A program made the position numbers and the translations under genes. This document shows, piece by piece, positions 1 to 6,051 of a stretch of 14,924 bases of DNA. The stretch is from Methylococcaceae bacterium UBA7658. Lineage in GTDB: Bacteria; Pseudomonadota; Gammaproteobacteria; Methylococcales; Methylomonadaceae. How positions within the stretch are numbered: the stretch's first letter is position 1; each line of letters begins with the position of its first letter. Location: positions 10,843 through 25,766 of the forward strand of contig DLHW01000071.1 in NCBI GenBank assembly GCA_002483425.1, written 5' to 3'. The notes beneath the pieces were generated by a model. The model did not search any database. It was not told where the DNA came from and saw only the letters and a list, made by a program, of their open reading frames with translations.

Positions 1-21
1 TTGCACAGAGAGTTTCATTAA

Positions 22-195
22 ATATTGCAAGATGTTATTTTTTTGCCTTTAAAGCCTAAAGCTTATTATGTTCCCGAAGCCTAAGGCGTTATCGCCGCCG
101 TGCAAGAAAAGCATCAAAAATTAGATTGTGAAGAAGAATTAGCAAAATTATTTACCGCTCACGGTGTTAAAGAAGCCGATTTTAAAAACATGTAA
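22..195 (+). pseudogene. decayed 3' end of a dsbA-like thiol:disulfide interchange gene
   Basis: One plus-strand frame reads through recognisable protein-like sequence, interrupted by a TAA at 82-84. Before the stop it reads KPKAYYVPEA, after it GVIAAVQEKHQKLD and then an ending like LAKLFTAHGVKEADF, with a final TAA at 193-195. The order (A-Y-x-x-E-A-[L]-G-V, then K-x-Q-K-L-D, then an E-L-x-x-x-F-x-x-H-G-V segment) matches the region after the active site in periplasmic DsbA proteins. A single TTA-to-TAA change would explain the internal stop. A short deletion near GVI/AAV, where DsbA usually has a longer linker, and loss of the last part of the protein are also likely. The CxxC active-site half would lie left of the window. 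Recognition is by eye from a short stretch. Another thioredoxin-fold protein remains possible. Confidence 0.45.
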
Positions 196-798
196 GCTGT
201 GTCATTTGACACGCTCGCTGCGGCATATCACACACTTTTCTTTGACAGCCGCATAGCGCAAGCGTTTGAGAGATAGGCTCGAAGCTAAAAAGTGTGTGAT
301 ATCACGCATCCACTGCGGCATATCCCGCATAATGTTTTTAACCATTTGTTCTATAAACTTTATTTATTAGGTCTCTTGTTCAAAAAGTGTGGCATATCAC
401 ACAGTTGTATTCCAATACCCGGCGAGTTTCGCGTTTTCAAAGCAAAGTCTCGCGTAATCCAAGCTAAAACCACCTGGCTGTAAAAACTAATTAATAATAT
501 TTAATATCAATGCTTTATGATTTTTTAGGGTGGCGGATCAAGACGTAACAAAACGCTGGTTCAGTCTAATAAGTGCGTTAAAAAATAGGCATATAATTTG
601 CTTATATTCTGTAATATTGCCCTTTAAACTTGACGAAGTAAAACATAACCGGCCAACACAAGGTCGCAATGTTTAGGCTCCATGGGGAGTAATACGCCTA
701 TTGCGTCCCACTTCGTTGAAAAATAGCGTTATAGGCCTTTGTCCAGGCATCCGGCGGATTTGGGATTTCAATTTAACCAACAAATAGGAAACAAGACC
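196..798. other. gene-poor region with short repeats, upstream of the GloVer gene
   Basis: No convincing gene is seen here. The left half (199-407) holds a cluster of short direct and inverted repeats described separately. A 63-codon frame at 292-483 runs through these repeats and looks accidental. The rest (about 480-798) is AT-rich and has a TATAAT at 592-597 without a well-spaced -35 box. The ribosome-binding site of the next gene (AGGAA at 786-790) lies at the end. Confidence 0.5.
219..407. repeat. four copies of a GCATATCACACA-type box, one inverted
   Basis: The word TGCGGCATATC occurs at 219-229 and 314-324, and TGTGGCATATC at 388-398. Two of these continue as CACACA. A fourth, inverted copy (AAAAGTGTGTGATAT, 288-302) is the exact 15-base reverse complement of 225-239. 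A separate small palindrome with arms GTGTCA/TGACAC sits at 199-212, and the third copy is itself flanked by GTGTG and CACAC (387-391, 398-402). Spacing is irregular, so this is not a CRISPR array. It could be a regulator-binding cluster or the debris of a small mobile palindromic element. Confidence 0.5.
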
Positions 799-2301
799 AT
801 GACAACATGGAAAACACGGATAACAAAACGTATCAACCTAAAAACGCTCAGCCCGGCACTCTCTGCCCTATCCCTAAGCGCAGCTAGCCTATGCGTAGAT
901 GCGGCAATTAATCTCAAGGTACTGCATGATTTTAATACGGCGGAAGGCTTTATACCAACGGGTCAACTTGCTCAAGGCCGGGACGGCTGGCTTTACGGCA
1001 CGACCATAAGCGACGTGGCTTTTAAAATAAAGCCAGATGGCGCCGACTACACCTTAGTTCACGCATTCTCGTCAGCCAGTCCAGCCAGTCCCGAAGGCTT
1101 TCTTCCAACAGGCGGATTAACTTTGGGCCGGGACGGCAATTTTTACGGCGCAACCCTAGCAGGCGGGTCGAATGGGAGTGGGACTATCTTTAAGTTAACT
1201 CCGAGGGGTAACGCCACGGCTTTATTTGCTTTCTCAAGCACCACCCTCAATACAGCAATCTATCCCCCCATCCAAGCGCCGGATGGTCATTTATACGGGA
1301 CAACGCGGGACGGCGGAAAATTTGGTTTAGGCGCAGTGTACAAACTAAACTTAACTACCAAAACATTGAGCATTTTGCATCATTTCAGAGGCGGCAAACC
1401 CGATGGTAGTAAACCTTATGCACCCTTGCTGTTTGCCCGGGACGGCAATCTTTATGGGACAACGCGTTTTGGCGGCGCAAGTTGGGCCGGTACGGTGTTT
1501 AGGATAAACCCCAACGGCGCTAACTATAAAGTGCTGTATAATTTCGCCCTTCCCAAAGGGATCTGGCCGCTAGGTCCGCTGGCGCAAGGAAATGATGGTA
1601 ATCTTTACGGAGCAACGTTTAGCGGCGGTACAAATAGAGCCGACTCATCATCGGGAACCCTTTATAAGTTGACCCCGCAAGGCGTACATACCACACTCCA
1701 CGCCTTTGATAGCATTAAAGCCTTTGCTCATGGCGCGGGACCCGCCACTGGTGTGACGTTAGACAGTGACGGCAATCTTTATGGCGCAACGCATTTTGGC
1801 GGTCATTATGCTTCCGACTGTGGAGTGCTGTTTAAAACCAGTACGCTACGCGCTTATTCTGCGTTGTATGCCATGAACAAACAATTGGACGGTTGTTTTA
1901 ATGAAAGGTTGCAAGGTCCGCAGAGCAGCTTATCGCTGCATACCAACGGCCGATTCTATGGTGTGGCGACTGTAGGCGGAACGTCGGCTAGCGATGAGTT
2001 TGTCAGCGATGGTAAGGTAGTCAACCGTGGGTTCGGTACTTTGTTCCGCCTTGGTAACGGACTGCGGCCCTTCATCAAACCTGACATAGACGCGGCCAAG
2101 GTTGGCGCAACGGTTGGTTTATTGGGCGACTTTACCGGCGTGACCAAAGTGACCTTCAATGGTATCAACGCCAGTTTTACCAAGGTCTCGCCCACCTTTA
2201 TCACCGCGAAAGTGCCCGTAGGCGCGAAAACCGGAGCGATTATTGTGACTAAAGGCGCGGCGAAAATTAAAAGTTTGAAAAATTTTGTAGTGCGGCCATG
2301 A
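799..2301 (+). CDS. secreted GloVer-repeat protein with C-terminal IPT/TIG-like domain
   Basis: The protein is 500 residues. It starts with a basic stretch and a hydrophobic segment (about residues 17-36), an apparent Sec signal peptide ending near Ala35-Ala36. Residues about 50-420 carry roughly seven copies of a repeat of the form G-x-DGNLYG-T/A-T-x-x-GG followed by GT-x-F-K/R-x-x-P-x-G, the pattern of the 'choice-of-anchor tandem repeat GloVer' family, which forms propeller-like surface domains. The last 75 residues (KPDIDAAKVGATVGLLG onward) look like an IPT/TIG immunoglobulin-like domain. The ATG at 799 is preferred over an in-frame TTG at 739, because AGGAA lies 8 bases upstream and the signal peptide then begins properly. 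No enzyme motif or C-terminal anchor is visible. The role is probably extracellular or periplasmic binding and is otherwise unknown. The gene stands alone. Confidence 0.8.
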   Translation: MTTWKTRITKRINLKTLSPALSALSLSAASLCVDAAINLKVLHDFNTAEGFIPTGQLAQGRDGWLYGTTISDVAFKIKPDGADYTLVHAFSSASPASPEGFLPTGGLTLGRDGNFYGATLAGGSNGSGTIFKLTPRGNATALFAFSSTTLNTAIYPPIQAPDGHLYGTTRDGGKFGLGAVYKLNLTTKTLSILHHFRGGKPDGSKPYAPLLFARDGNLYGTTRFGGASWAGTVFRINPNGANYKVLYNFALPKGIWPLGPLAQGNDGNLYGATFSGGTNRADSSSGTLYKLTPQGVHTTLHAFDSIKAFAHGAGPATGVTLDSDGNLYGATHFGGHYASDCGVLFKTSTLRAYSALYAMNKQLDGCFNERLQGPQSSLSLHTNGRFYGVATVGGTSASDEFVSDGKVVNRGFGTLFRLGNGLRPFIKPDIDAAKVGATVGLLGDFTGVTKVTFNGINASFTKVSPTFITAKVPVGAKTGAIIVTKGAAKIKSLKNFVVRP

Positions 2302-3078
2302 CTCTATGCGATGGGTTATGTGTCCATTGACGTTAACTTGTCGTTCCTGAAAAAAACGATAATTAGGGCCATAAGTGGGCATGGGATGTGCCGAACGAAG
2401 GGAGACGCGCTTGTGCACTTTGGGTGTCTTCGTGTATTTCTTGGATTGATGCGCTTCGTATGGCCATATGGCGGGTGAATTGTAGGGAGGATTCGCCATA
2501 GGCAATCAGCCATCATTTGCGTTGGTGACGTAATTTTGACGGTTTGCCGCTTCGCGTCGACGACCGTACGAGCGTACGGCGGATCAAGTGTAATGTGGAT
2601 TCGCCGCTTACGCGGCAATCTACCATATACGAACCTTGCACTGCGGGTCTCGATCCTCGCTTACGTGCTATACAACCCAAACCTAAAACCCATGCACGGG
2701 AATGCCAGTGGGATAGCTGGCATGAAAGGCTTCATTTATAACCAAGGACACAAGTTGCGAATTGCTTAGCAAATCCGCTTAAGGCTAGCATTTATTAATC
2801 CGACTTACGGTTTAGTTGTGACGTCAGTTATATAGTGTCATACTATTTTCGTAGGTGAATAAAGAGCTGTATTTCTTGTAAATTTAGAATTGTTTTCAAC
2901 TTCAAGCAGCACTAATTACGAATAATTCTTAATGGCTATATGCTTTAACCAGGTTAATTGCTAACGAGGGACTGTATTTCAGTTGGTTGACCAAATCAAC
3001 TACCCATAAACCGGGCGCTGTTGATAGCCATATAATTTTTTATTCATTTTTGGCTTCTTTTTTCAACGGAGAAAATCT
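2302..3078. other. long intergenic region with degenerate palindromic repeats
   Basis: No supported gene lies here. Frames of 65-128 codons exist on both strands but overlap one another and the repeats and match no family I recognise. Two copies of a GGATTCGCC...GGCAATC repeat and a 7-base-arm palindrome lie between 2489 and 2620. Nearer the next gene, ATGGCTAT (about 2932) and ATAGCCAT (about 3024) form a distant inverted pair. A TATAAT at 3031-3036 lies 42 bases before the next start codon and may be its -10 box, though no good -35 accompanies it. Confidence 0.5.
2489..2620. repeat. two copies of a dispersed GGATTCGCC/GGCAATC palindromic repeat
   Basis: Copy one has GGATTCGCC, three bases, then GGCAATC (2489-2507). 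Copy two has GGATTCGCC, eight bases, then GGCAATC (2597-2620). Both are followed by two bases and CC. Copy two folds as a hairpin with arms GATT-c-GCCGC and GCGGC-AATC around a TTAC loop. Between them, CCGTACG and CGTACGG (2564-2570, 2573-2579) form a perfect palindrome with a 2-base centre. This resembles the REP-like intergenic repeats common in methanotroph and other gammaproteobacterial genomes. That family assignment is from memory. Confidence 0.45.
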
Positions 3079-4410
3079 ATGTCTAATTCAGAATTTAATT
3101 TTCTTAGCGTTTTAAACCCTTATGGTTTTATATCATCTGGCTTTTTTGCGAGCCCTACTTTTGCCGATATTGTCGGCGATGGAGGTTTGGATGCCTTTGC
3201 GGGAAGCGGAAACGGCAAGACTCGGTACTACCAAAACAGCGGCAACGCTATTGCGCCAAGTTTTACCTTTTGGGCTAACGATTTCGTAAATCTTAATTTT
3301 TCTAACCAGCAGAATAGGCAAAATGCAGACCTAGATACGCTGATCAATAGTGAAAATCTAATCAGTAACCGTTACGGTGATAGCCTGCTCGGTAAAGCGG
3401 AATCTAAGGTTCTTATAAGCGGATTAGATGAAGATACGCTTGACGGAAATCTTGGCGATGACGTGATTAACGGTAGTGCAGGCAACTATTCGGCGGGTTA
3501 CAAGCTTCTGCTCAGCGCGCTCTTCTGCGCCTTCCTGTCGCTTATTCCCGCGACAAGCTTTGCGGGCGATAGGACCTATGTTTCGCGCAATGGCAGTGAC
3601 GCCAATGCTTGTACTGTCGAGACACTTCCTTGCAGGAACTTGCAACGGGCGATCAATCAGGCTGGCGCCGATGGCGAAGTTTTCTGTCTCGATAGCGGGT
3701 TCTTCGGTGGTTTTACCATCACTGCCTCCGTCACTATCATGTGCGAACAGCATATCGGACAGTTGGGTGCGACGCTTAACGTAATAAACTTGCCCGCCAA
3801 CGGCGTCGTGATTCTGAATGGCATCGACATCGACGAACGCAACTTTGGCGGCAATACGCTTAGCTTCATCGGTGCGGGGACGCTGATCATCCATAACTCT
3901 TCGTTCCGGAATGGGACAAATGGCGTTCGTTTCGCGCCCAACGGCAGCGCTAAGCTCGTGATCACCAACTCTGGGTTTCAAGATAGCACGAATGCCGGTG
4001 TGCTCATCGAGCCGCAGACCACAGGCACATTCGAAGTGGACCTGGACGGGGTCAAAGCGACCAACAATCTCGTTGGCGTTTCCGTCTTCGCCGGCGGGGG
4101 AGAAACCGTCAATCTCGAAATTCGAAACAGCCTGCTCCAGCAAAACGCCAATTACGGCTTTCGAAGCGGCTCAGGTTCCCCAACCGGCGCAATCCAAACG
4201 CACATTGACAACTCTTCAGTCTCGAATAACGGAAGGGGTATTCTCTCCGTTGGCGCGTCGTCCTTCGTACGGGTAAACCGTTCCGTGCTGACGCGCAACA
4301 ATATAGGCTTTTCTACCGCTTCCGGCGGCTCGATTTTGAGTTACGGAAACAACGCCGTCGACAGCGTGACCACCACCGGCGGTCTGACTGGAACGGTTGG
4401 CTTGCAATAG
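3079..4410 (+). CDS. chimeric FG-GAP/RTX-like N-terminus fused to a beta-helix exoprotein with internal signal peptide
   Basis: The protein is 443 residues. Residues 1-62 resemble one FG-GAP/VCBS-type unit (NPYGF, SPTFADIVGDGGLDAF, YYQNSG, APSF), without a signal peptide, as in type I-secreted proteins. Residues 103-136 resemble degenerate RTX calcium-binding nonapeptides (DTLDGNLGDDVINGSAGN). At residue 141 a typical signal peptide begins (YKLLLSALFCAFLSLIPATSFA, broken here as Y141 to A162). It is followed by a secreted right-handed beta-helix protein (DRTYVSRNGSDANACTVE, then repeated NGV/NNG/N-x-x-G turns to the C-terminus). By hand count GC is about 43% before codon 141 and about 55% after, so the two parts have different histories. 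The start is supported by GGAG 7 bases upstream. A GTG at 3463 could start a version with the signal near its N-terminus. The product's location and function are uncertain. Confidence 0.7.
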   Translation: MSNSEFNFLSVLNPYGFISSGFFASPTFADIVGDGGLDAFAGSGNGKTRYYQNSGNAIAPSFTFWANDFVNLNFSNQQNRQNADLDTLINSENLISNRYGDSLLGKAESKVLISGLDEDTLDGNLGDDVINGSAGNYSAGYKLLLSALFCAFLSLIPATSFAGDRTYVSRNGSDANACTVETLPCRNLQRAINQAGADGEVFCLDSGFFGGFTITASVTIMCEQHIGQLGATLNVINLPANGVVILNGIDIDERNFGGNTLSFIGAGTLIIHNSSFRNGTNGVRFAPNGSAKLVITNSGFQDSTNAGVLIEPQTTGTFEVDLDGVKATNNLVGVSVFAGGGETVNLEIRNSLLQQNANYGFRSGSGSPTGAIQTHIDNSSVSNNGRGILSVGASSFVRVNRSVLTRNNIGFSTASGGSILSYGNNAVDSVTTTGGLTGTVGLQ

Positions 4411-4482
4411 CGCCCTAAGTACGATTAGCTTGTGCACCCACGGGCATAAATAATCGTAGGCATGAGTTTGTTGATTACATTC

Positions 4483-4508
4483 CTCCGGTTACGCTAAGTT
4501 AACCGGAG
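4483..4508. repeat. CTCCGGTTA/TAACCGGAG hairpin repeat
   Basis: Perfect 9-base arms (4483-4491 and 4500-4508) flank an 8-base loop. A shorter relative, TCGGT-TACGCT-ACCGA, lies at 8710-8725. Both share the core CGGTTACGCTA, which suggests copies of a dispersed hairpin element rather than a terminator. No T-run follows directly. Confidence 0.45.
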
Positions 4509-4612
4509 CTACGGGGTTTTAAATTGGAGTGGAGTTTCGGAATGCCTGGTGGCGGAATTGAAATGCAATTTCTCCATGCTATTCCTAATTGTTTTATCTC
4601 AAAGGTGCCCAG

Positions 4613-4729
4613 ATGAATTTGAATGAATTCCGGCTTGAAATGCTGAACTATTGGCAGTTTAGTAGATATGCTGAACCGGCATCTTTTAGAAATTCAGGAT
4701 TAGTGAGTGAAAGGTTGTATGTATTTTAA
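4613..4729 (+). CDS. possible 38-residue hypothetical protein
   Basis: The ATG at 4613 has AAAGG 7 bases upstream (4601-4605), an acceptable ribosome-binding site, and opens a 38-codon frame beginning MNLNEFRLEMLNYWQFSRYA. It has no hydrophobic segment and no motif I recognise. An ORF this short can arise by chance, and the surrounding DNA looks non-coding, so this is a weak call. Confidence 0.15.
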   Translation: MNLNEFRLEMLNYWQFSRYAEPASFRNSGLVSERLYVF

Positions 4730-4823
4730 AATAGAAAATTTGATGAAAATAAACGCAAAAAGGCTAATCAAGTGATTTCATAATGGTTATTTCAGAAGAC
4801 GAAGCCCTTTGTTTTAGTGCGCC

Positions 4824-4868
4824 TATCTTAATGGCTGTTTTCAATTAAGATATTTTATAAAAAATATC
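4824..4868. terminator. two overlapping AT-rich hairpins
   Basis: TATCTTAAT (4824-4832) pairs with ATTAAGATA (4844-4852). GATATTTT (4849-4856) pairs with AAAATATC (4861-4868) around an ATAA loop. The two stems share bases 4849-4852, so they cannot both form fully. They may be a weak terminator for leftward transcription from the metallophosphoesterase gene, or simply AT-rich chance palindromes. Confidence 0.2.
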
Positions 4869-4944
4869 AATATGTTACAGAATAACTAGGATTTAGGAAA
4901 GCATTTGCATTCATATAGTTTATGATTAATTGGGAACAGCCCTA

Positions 4945-5073
4945 GTGGAAGAGTTTAAAATCACCGGGGCAGAAATTTCTCTTGCTGAGATGGCTAGCCG
5001 GTTTACATCAACGGAACCTGCAGAGACTCCTTATGAGTCAATAAAGGTAAATCGCATTTTAAAAGGCTCATAA
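4945..5073 (+). CDS. possible 42-residue ORF or gene remnant, start uncertain
   Basis: A GTG at 4945 (or TTG at 4930) opens a frame reading VEEFKITGAEISLAEMASRF and ending ...SIKVNRILKGS at 5073. The composition is protein-like (amphipathic, balanced charges), unlike the surrounding AT-rich DNA. It overlaps the 3' end of the convergent metallophosphoesterase gene by 6 bases. No Shine-Dalgarno sequence precedes either start. It may be the tail of a larger gene whose front has decayed. I do not recognise the family. Confidence 0.25.
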   Translation: MEEFKITGAEISLAEMASRFTSTEPAETPYESIKVNRILKGS

Positions 5074-5820
5074 GGTATTGCCGGATAAATCGGCAACGGC
5101 GCTGTTTGCAACGCCGGTTACTTTAATGTTGTTTTTGATATGTTTAACGTAGTTTTCATGCAGATGGCCGTGAAAGATATGTTTAACGCCCATAGAACAA
5201 GCGAGTTCGTTAATGATGGAGAAGCCGTGCCGGTGCGAGCCGGGCGCTTCGTGGGTTACTAAAATATCCGCTTTGAGTTTTGCCAGAGCATGAAACTCAT
5301 CATGCCAAATCGCGGATTTATATTTGAGGGAAAGATCGCCGTACCGGATGTGAGGTCTTTGATGGCTGACGTAGTGGTCTTTGCTTTTCCATTTCGGGAG
5401 GTTCGGCGGATACCAAACCCGTCCTAAAAAAATACCGCTTAACCCCGCAATTCGAAGTCCGGCGACGTGAGTGACTTTCAGGTGCAAATGATAATCGGCC
5501 AAAGCGGAATGGAACAAAAACCGGTGTTTATCCGGTGTTTCGAAATCATGATTTCCGGCAATCCACCAGATCTCGGTCAACTCAATAATATTATGCAAAA
5601 AGTCTTCAAGCGGCTTGTCCAAATCGTAATCGCCTAATAAGACCACGGCTTTAGGATTAAATTTATGCACAGCTGAAATTAACGGTGCAAAATTACCGTG
5701 CGGGTCGCCGGCGAATAAGATTTTCTTGGTGAGATCCACAGAATATTTTTTTGGCTTTAAGACTAAAAAACGCGGTTTAGCATAACGGAGTTTCTTTTCT
5801 AGATTGAGATTTAAGCGCAA
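5068..5820 (-). CDS. calcineurin-like metallophosphoesterase
   Basis: This 250-residue protein shows the full metallophosphoesterase signature in order: GDPHGN (residues 39-43), GDYD (63-66), GNHDFE (89-94), THEAPG (189-194) and HGHLHE (217-222). These supply the Asp, His and Asn ligands of a two-metal centre that hydrolyses phosphoester bonds. There is no signal peptide or membrane segment, so it is probably cytosolic. The substrate cannot be told; relatives act on nucleotides, nucleic acids or phosphoproteins. The long frame starts at a TTG directly after an in-frame TAA, with poor ribosome-binding sequence. A GTG at codon 28, closer to the first beta strand KKILFAGD, is an alternative start that would give about 223 residues. 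It is a single-gene unit facing away from the EF-G gene. Confidence 0.85.
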   Translation of the reverse strand: MRLNLNLEKKLRYAKPRFLVLKPKKYSVDLTKKILFAGDPHGNFAPLISAVHKFNPKAVVLLGDYDLDKPLEDFLHNIIELTEIWWIAGNHDFETPDKHRFLFHSALADYHLHLKVTHVAGLRIAGLSGIFLGRVWYPPNLPKWKSKDHYVSHQRPHIRYGDLSLKYKSAIWHDEFHALAKLKADILVTHEAPGSHRHGFSIINELACSMGVKHIFHGHLHENYVKHIKNNIKVTGVANSAVADLSGNTL

Positions 5821-5821
5821 T

Positions 5822-5837
5822 TAAGGCGATTGCCTTA
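5822..5837. other. TAAGGC/GCCTTA hairpin at the metallophosphoesterase start
   Basis: Perfect 6-base arms flank a GATT loop immediately upstream of the TTG start of the metallophosphoesterase gene (minus strand). In the mRNA this would sit over the initiation region. That could lower translation from that start, or mean that the real start is further in. Confidence 0.3.
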
Positions 5838-5864
5838 GAGCGGCGCATTGATAATGTATACTGT

Positions 5865-5892
5865 ATTTTATATTAGCACGTCTATTTGTCGA
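5865..5892 (-). promoter_or_regulatory. possible promoter for the metallophosphoesterase gene
   Basis: On the minus strand, TCGACA (5887-5892 in plus coordinates) is followed after 16 bases by TAAAAT (5865-5870), a fair match to a sigma-70 promoter, about 45 bases before the TTG start. Each box has one mismatch to consensus. Confidence 0.25.
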
Positions 5893-5922
5893 CGATATTG
5901 TATTTTTGACATTGAAGTAGGT

Positions 5923-5928
5923 TATAAT
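5923..5928 (+). promoter_or_regulatory. probable -10 box for the EF-G gene
   Basis: A perfect TATAAT lies 123 bases before the EF-G start codon. A perfect TTGACA is present at 5906-5911, but the 11-base gap is too short for a standard sigma-70 promoter. TTGTAT at 5898-5903 gives a 19-base gap. So the -10 is credible while the -35 is unsettled. The leader mRNA would be about 115 nucleotides. Confidence 0.4.
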
Positions 5929-6051
5929 AGCGGGTTTAAATCTTGGCTGGATAAGGTTTGGGTCATCCCATAATGTCAAGATTAGACCCGACATGACTCG
6001 GTTCCACGATGGTCTCGACAGTCGTTTTTTGCCAACTCTAAGAGTACAACT

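Larger units (their letters stand above)
4411..4944. other. intergenic region with hairpins; one doubtful mini-ORF
   Basis: This AT-rich stretch has no recognisable gene. It contains a distant inverted pair TACGATTA/TAATCGTA (4420-4427, 4451-4458) just after the chimeric gene, a 9-base-arm hairpin at 4483-4508, two overlapping hairpins at 4824-4868, and a 38-codon ORF at 4613-4729. No clear promoter was identified. Confidence 0.45.

Noticed and set aside
199..407. CRISPR array
   Set aside because: The repeats are short, unevenly spaced and one is inverted. No Cas gene is nearby.
292..483. 63-codon plus-strand ORF
   Set aside because: It runs through the repeat cluster, has no ribosome-binding site and no recognisable protein features.
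2119..2618. Overlapping minus-strand ORFs of 128 and 100 codons
   Set aside because: One overlaps the GloVer gene antisense and both cross palindromic repeats. The compositions are rich in Pro, His and Arg as expected for chance frames.
2536..2769. Two overlapping plus-strand ORFs of 77 and 65 codons
   Set aside because: They are different frames over the same palindromic repeats, with no family resemblance.
3424..4143. 239-codon minus-strand ORF
   Set aside because: It is antisense to the beta-helix part of the chimeric gene, a long frame caused by higher GC. It has no domain motif, and the plus strand has a clear protein.
5906..5928. TTGACA and TATAAT as one consensus promoter before EF-G
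   Set aside because: The spacing is 11 bases, too short for sigma-70. Only the -10 was kept.
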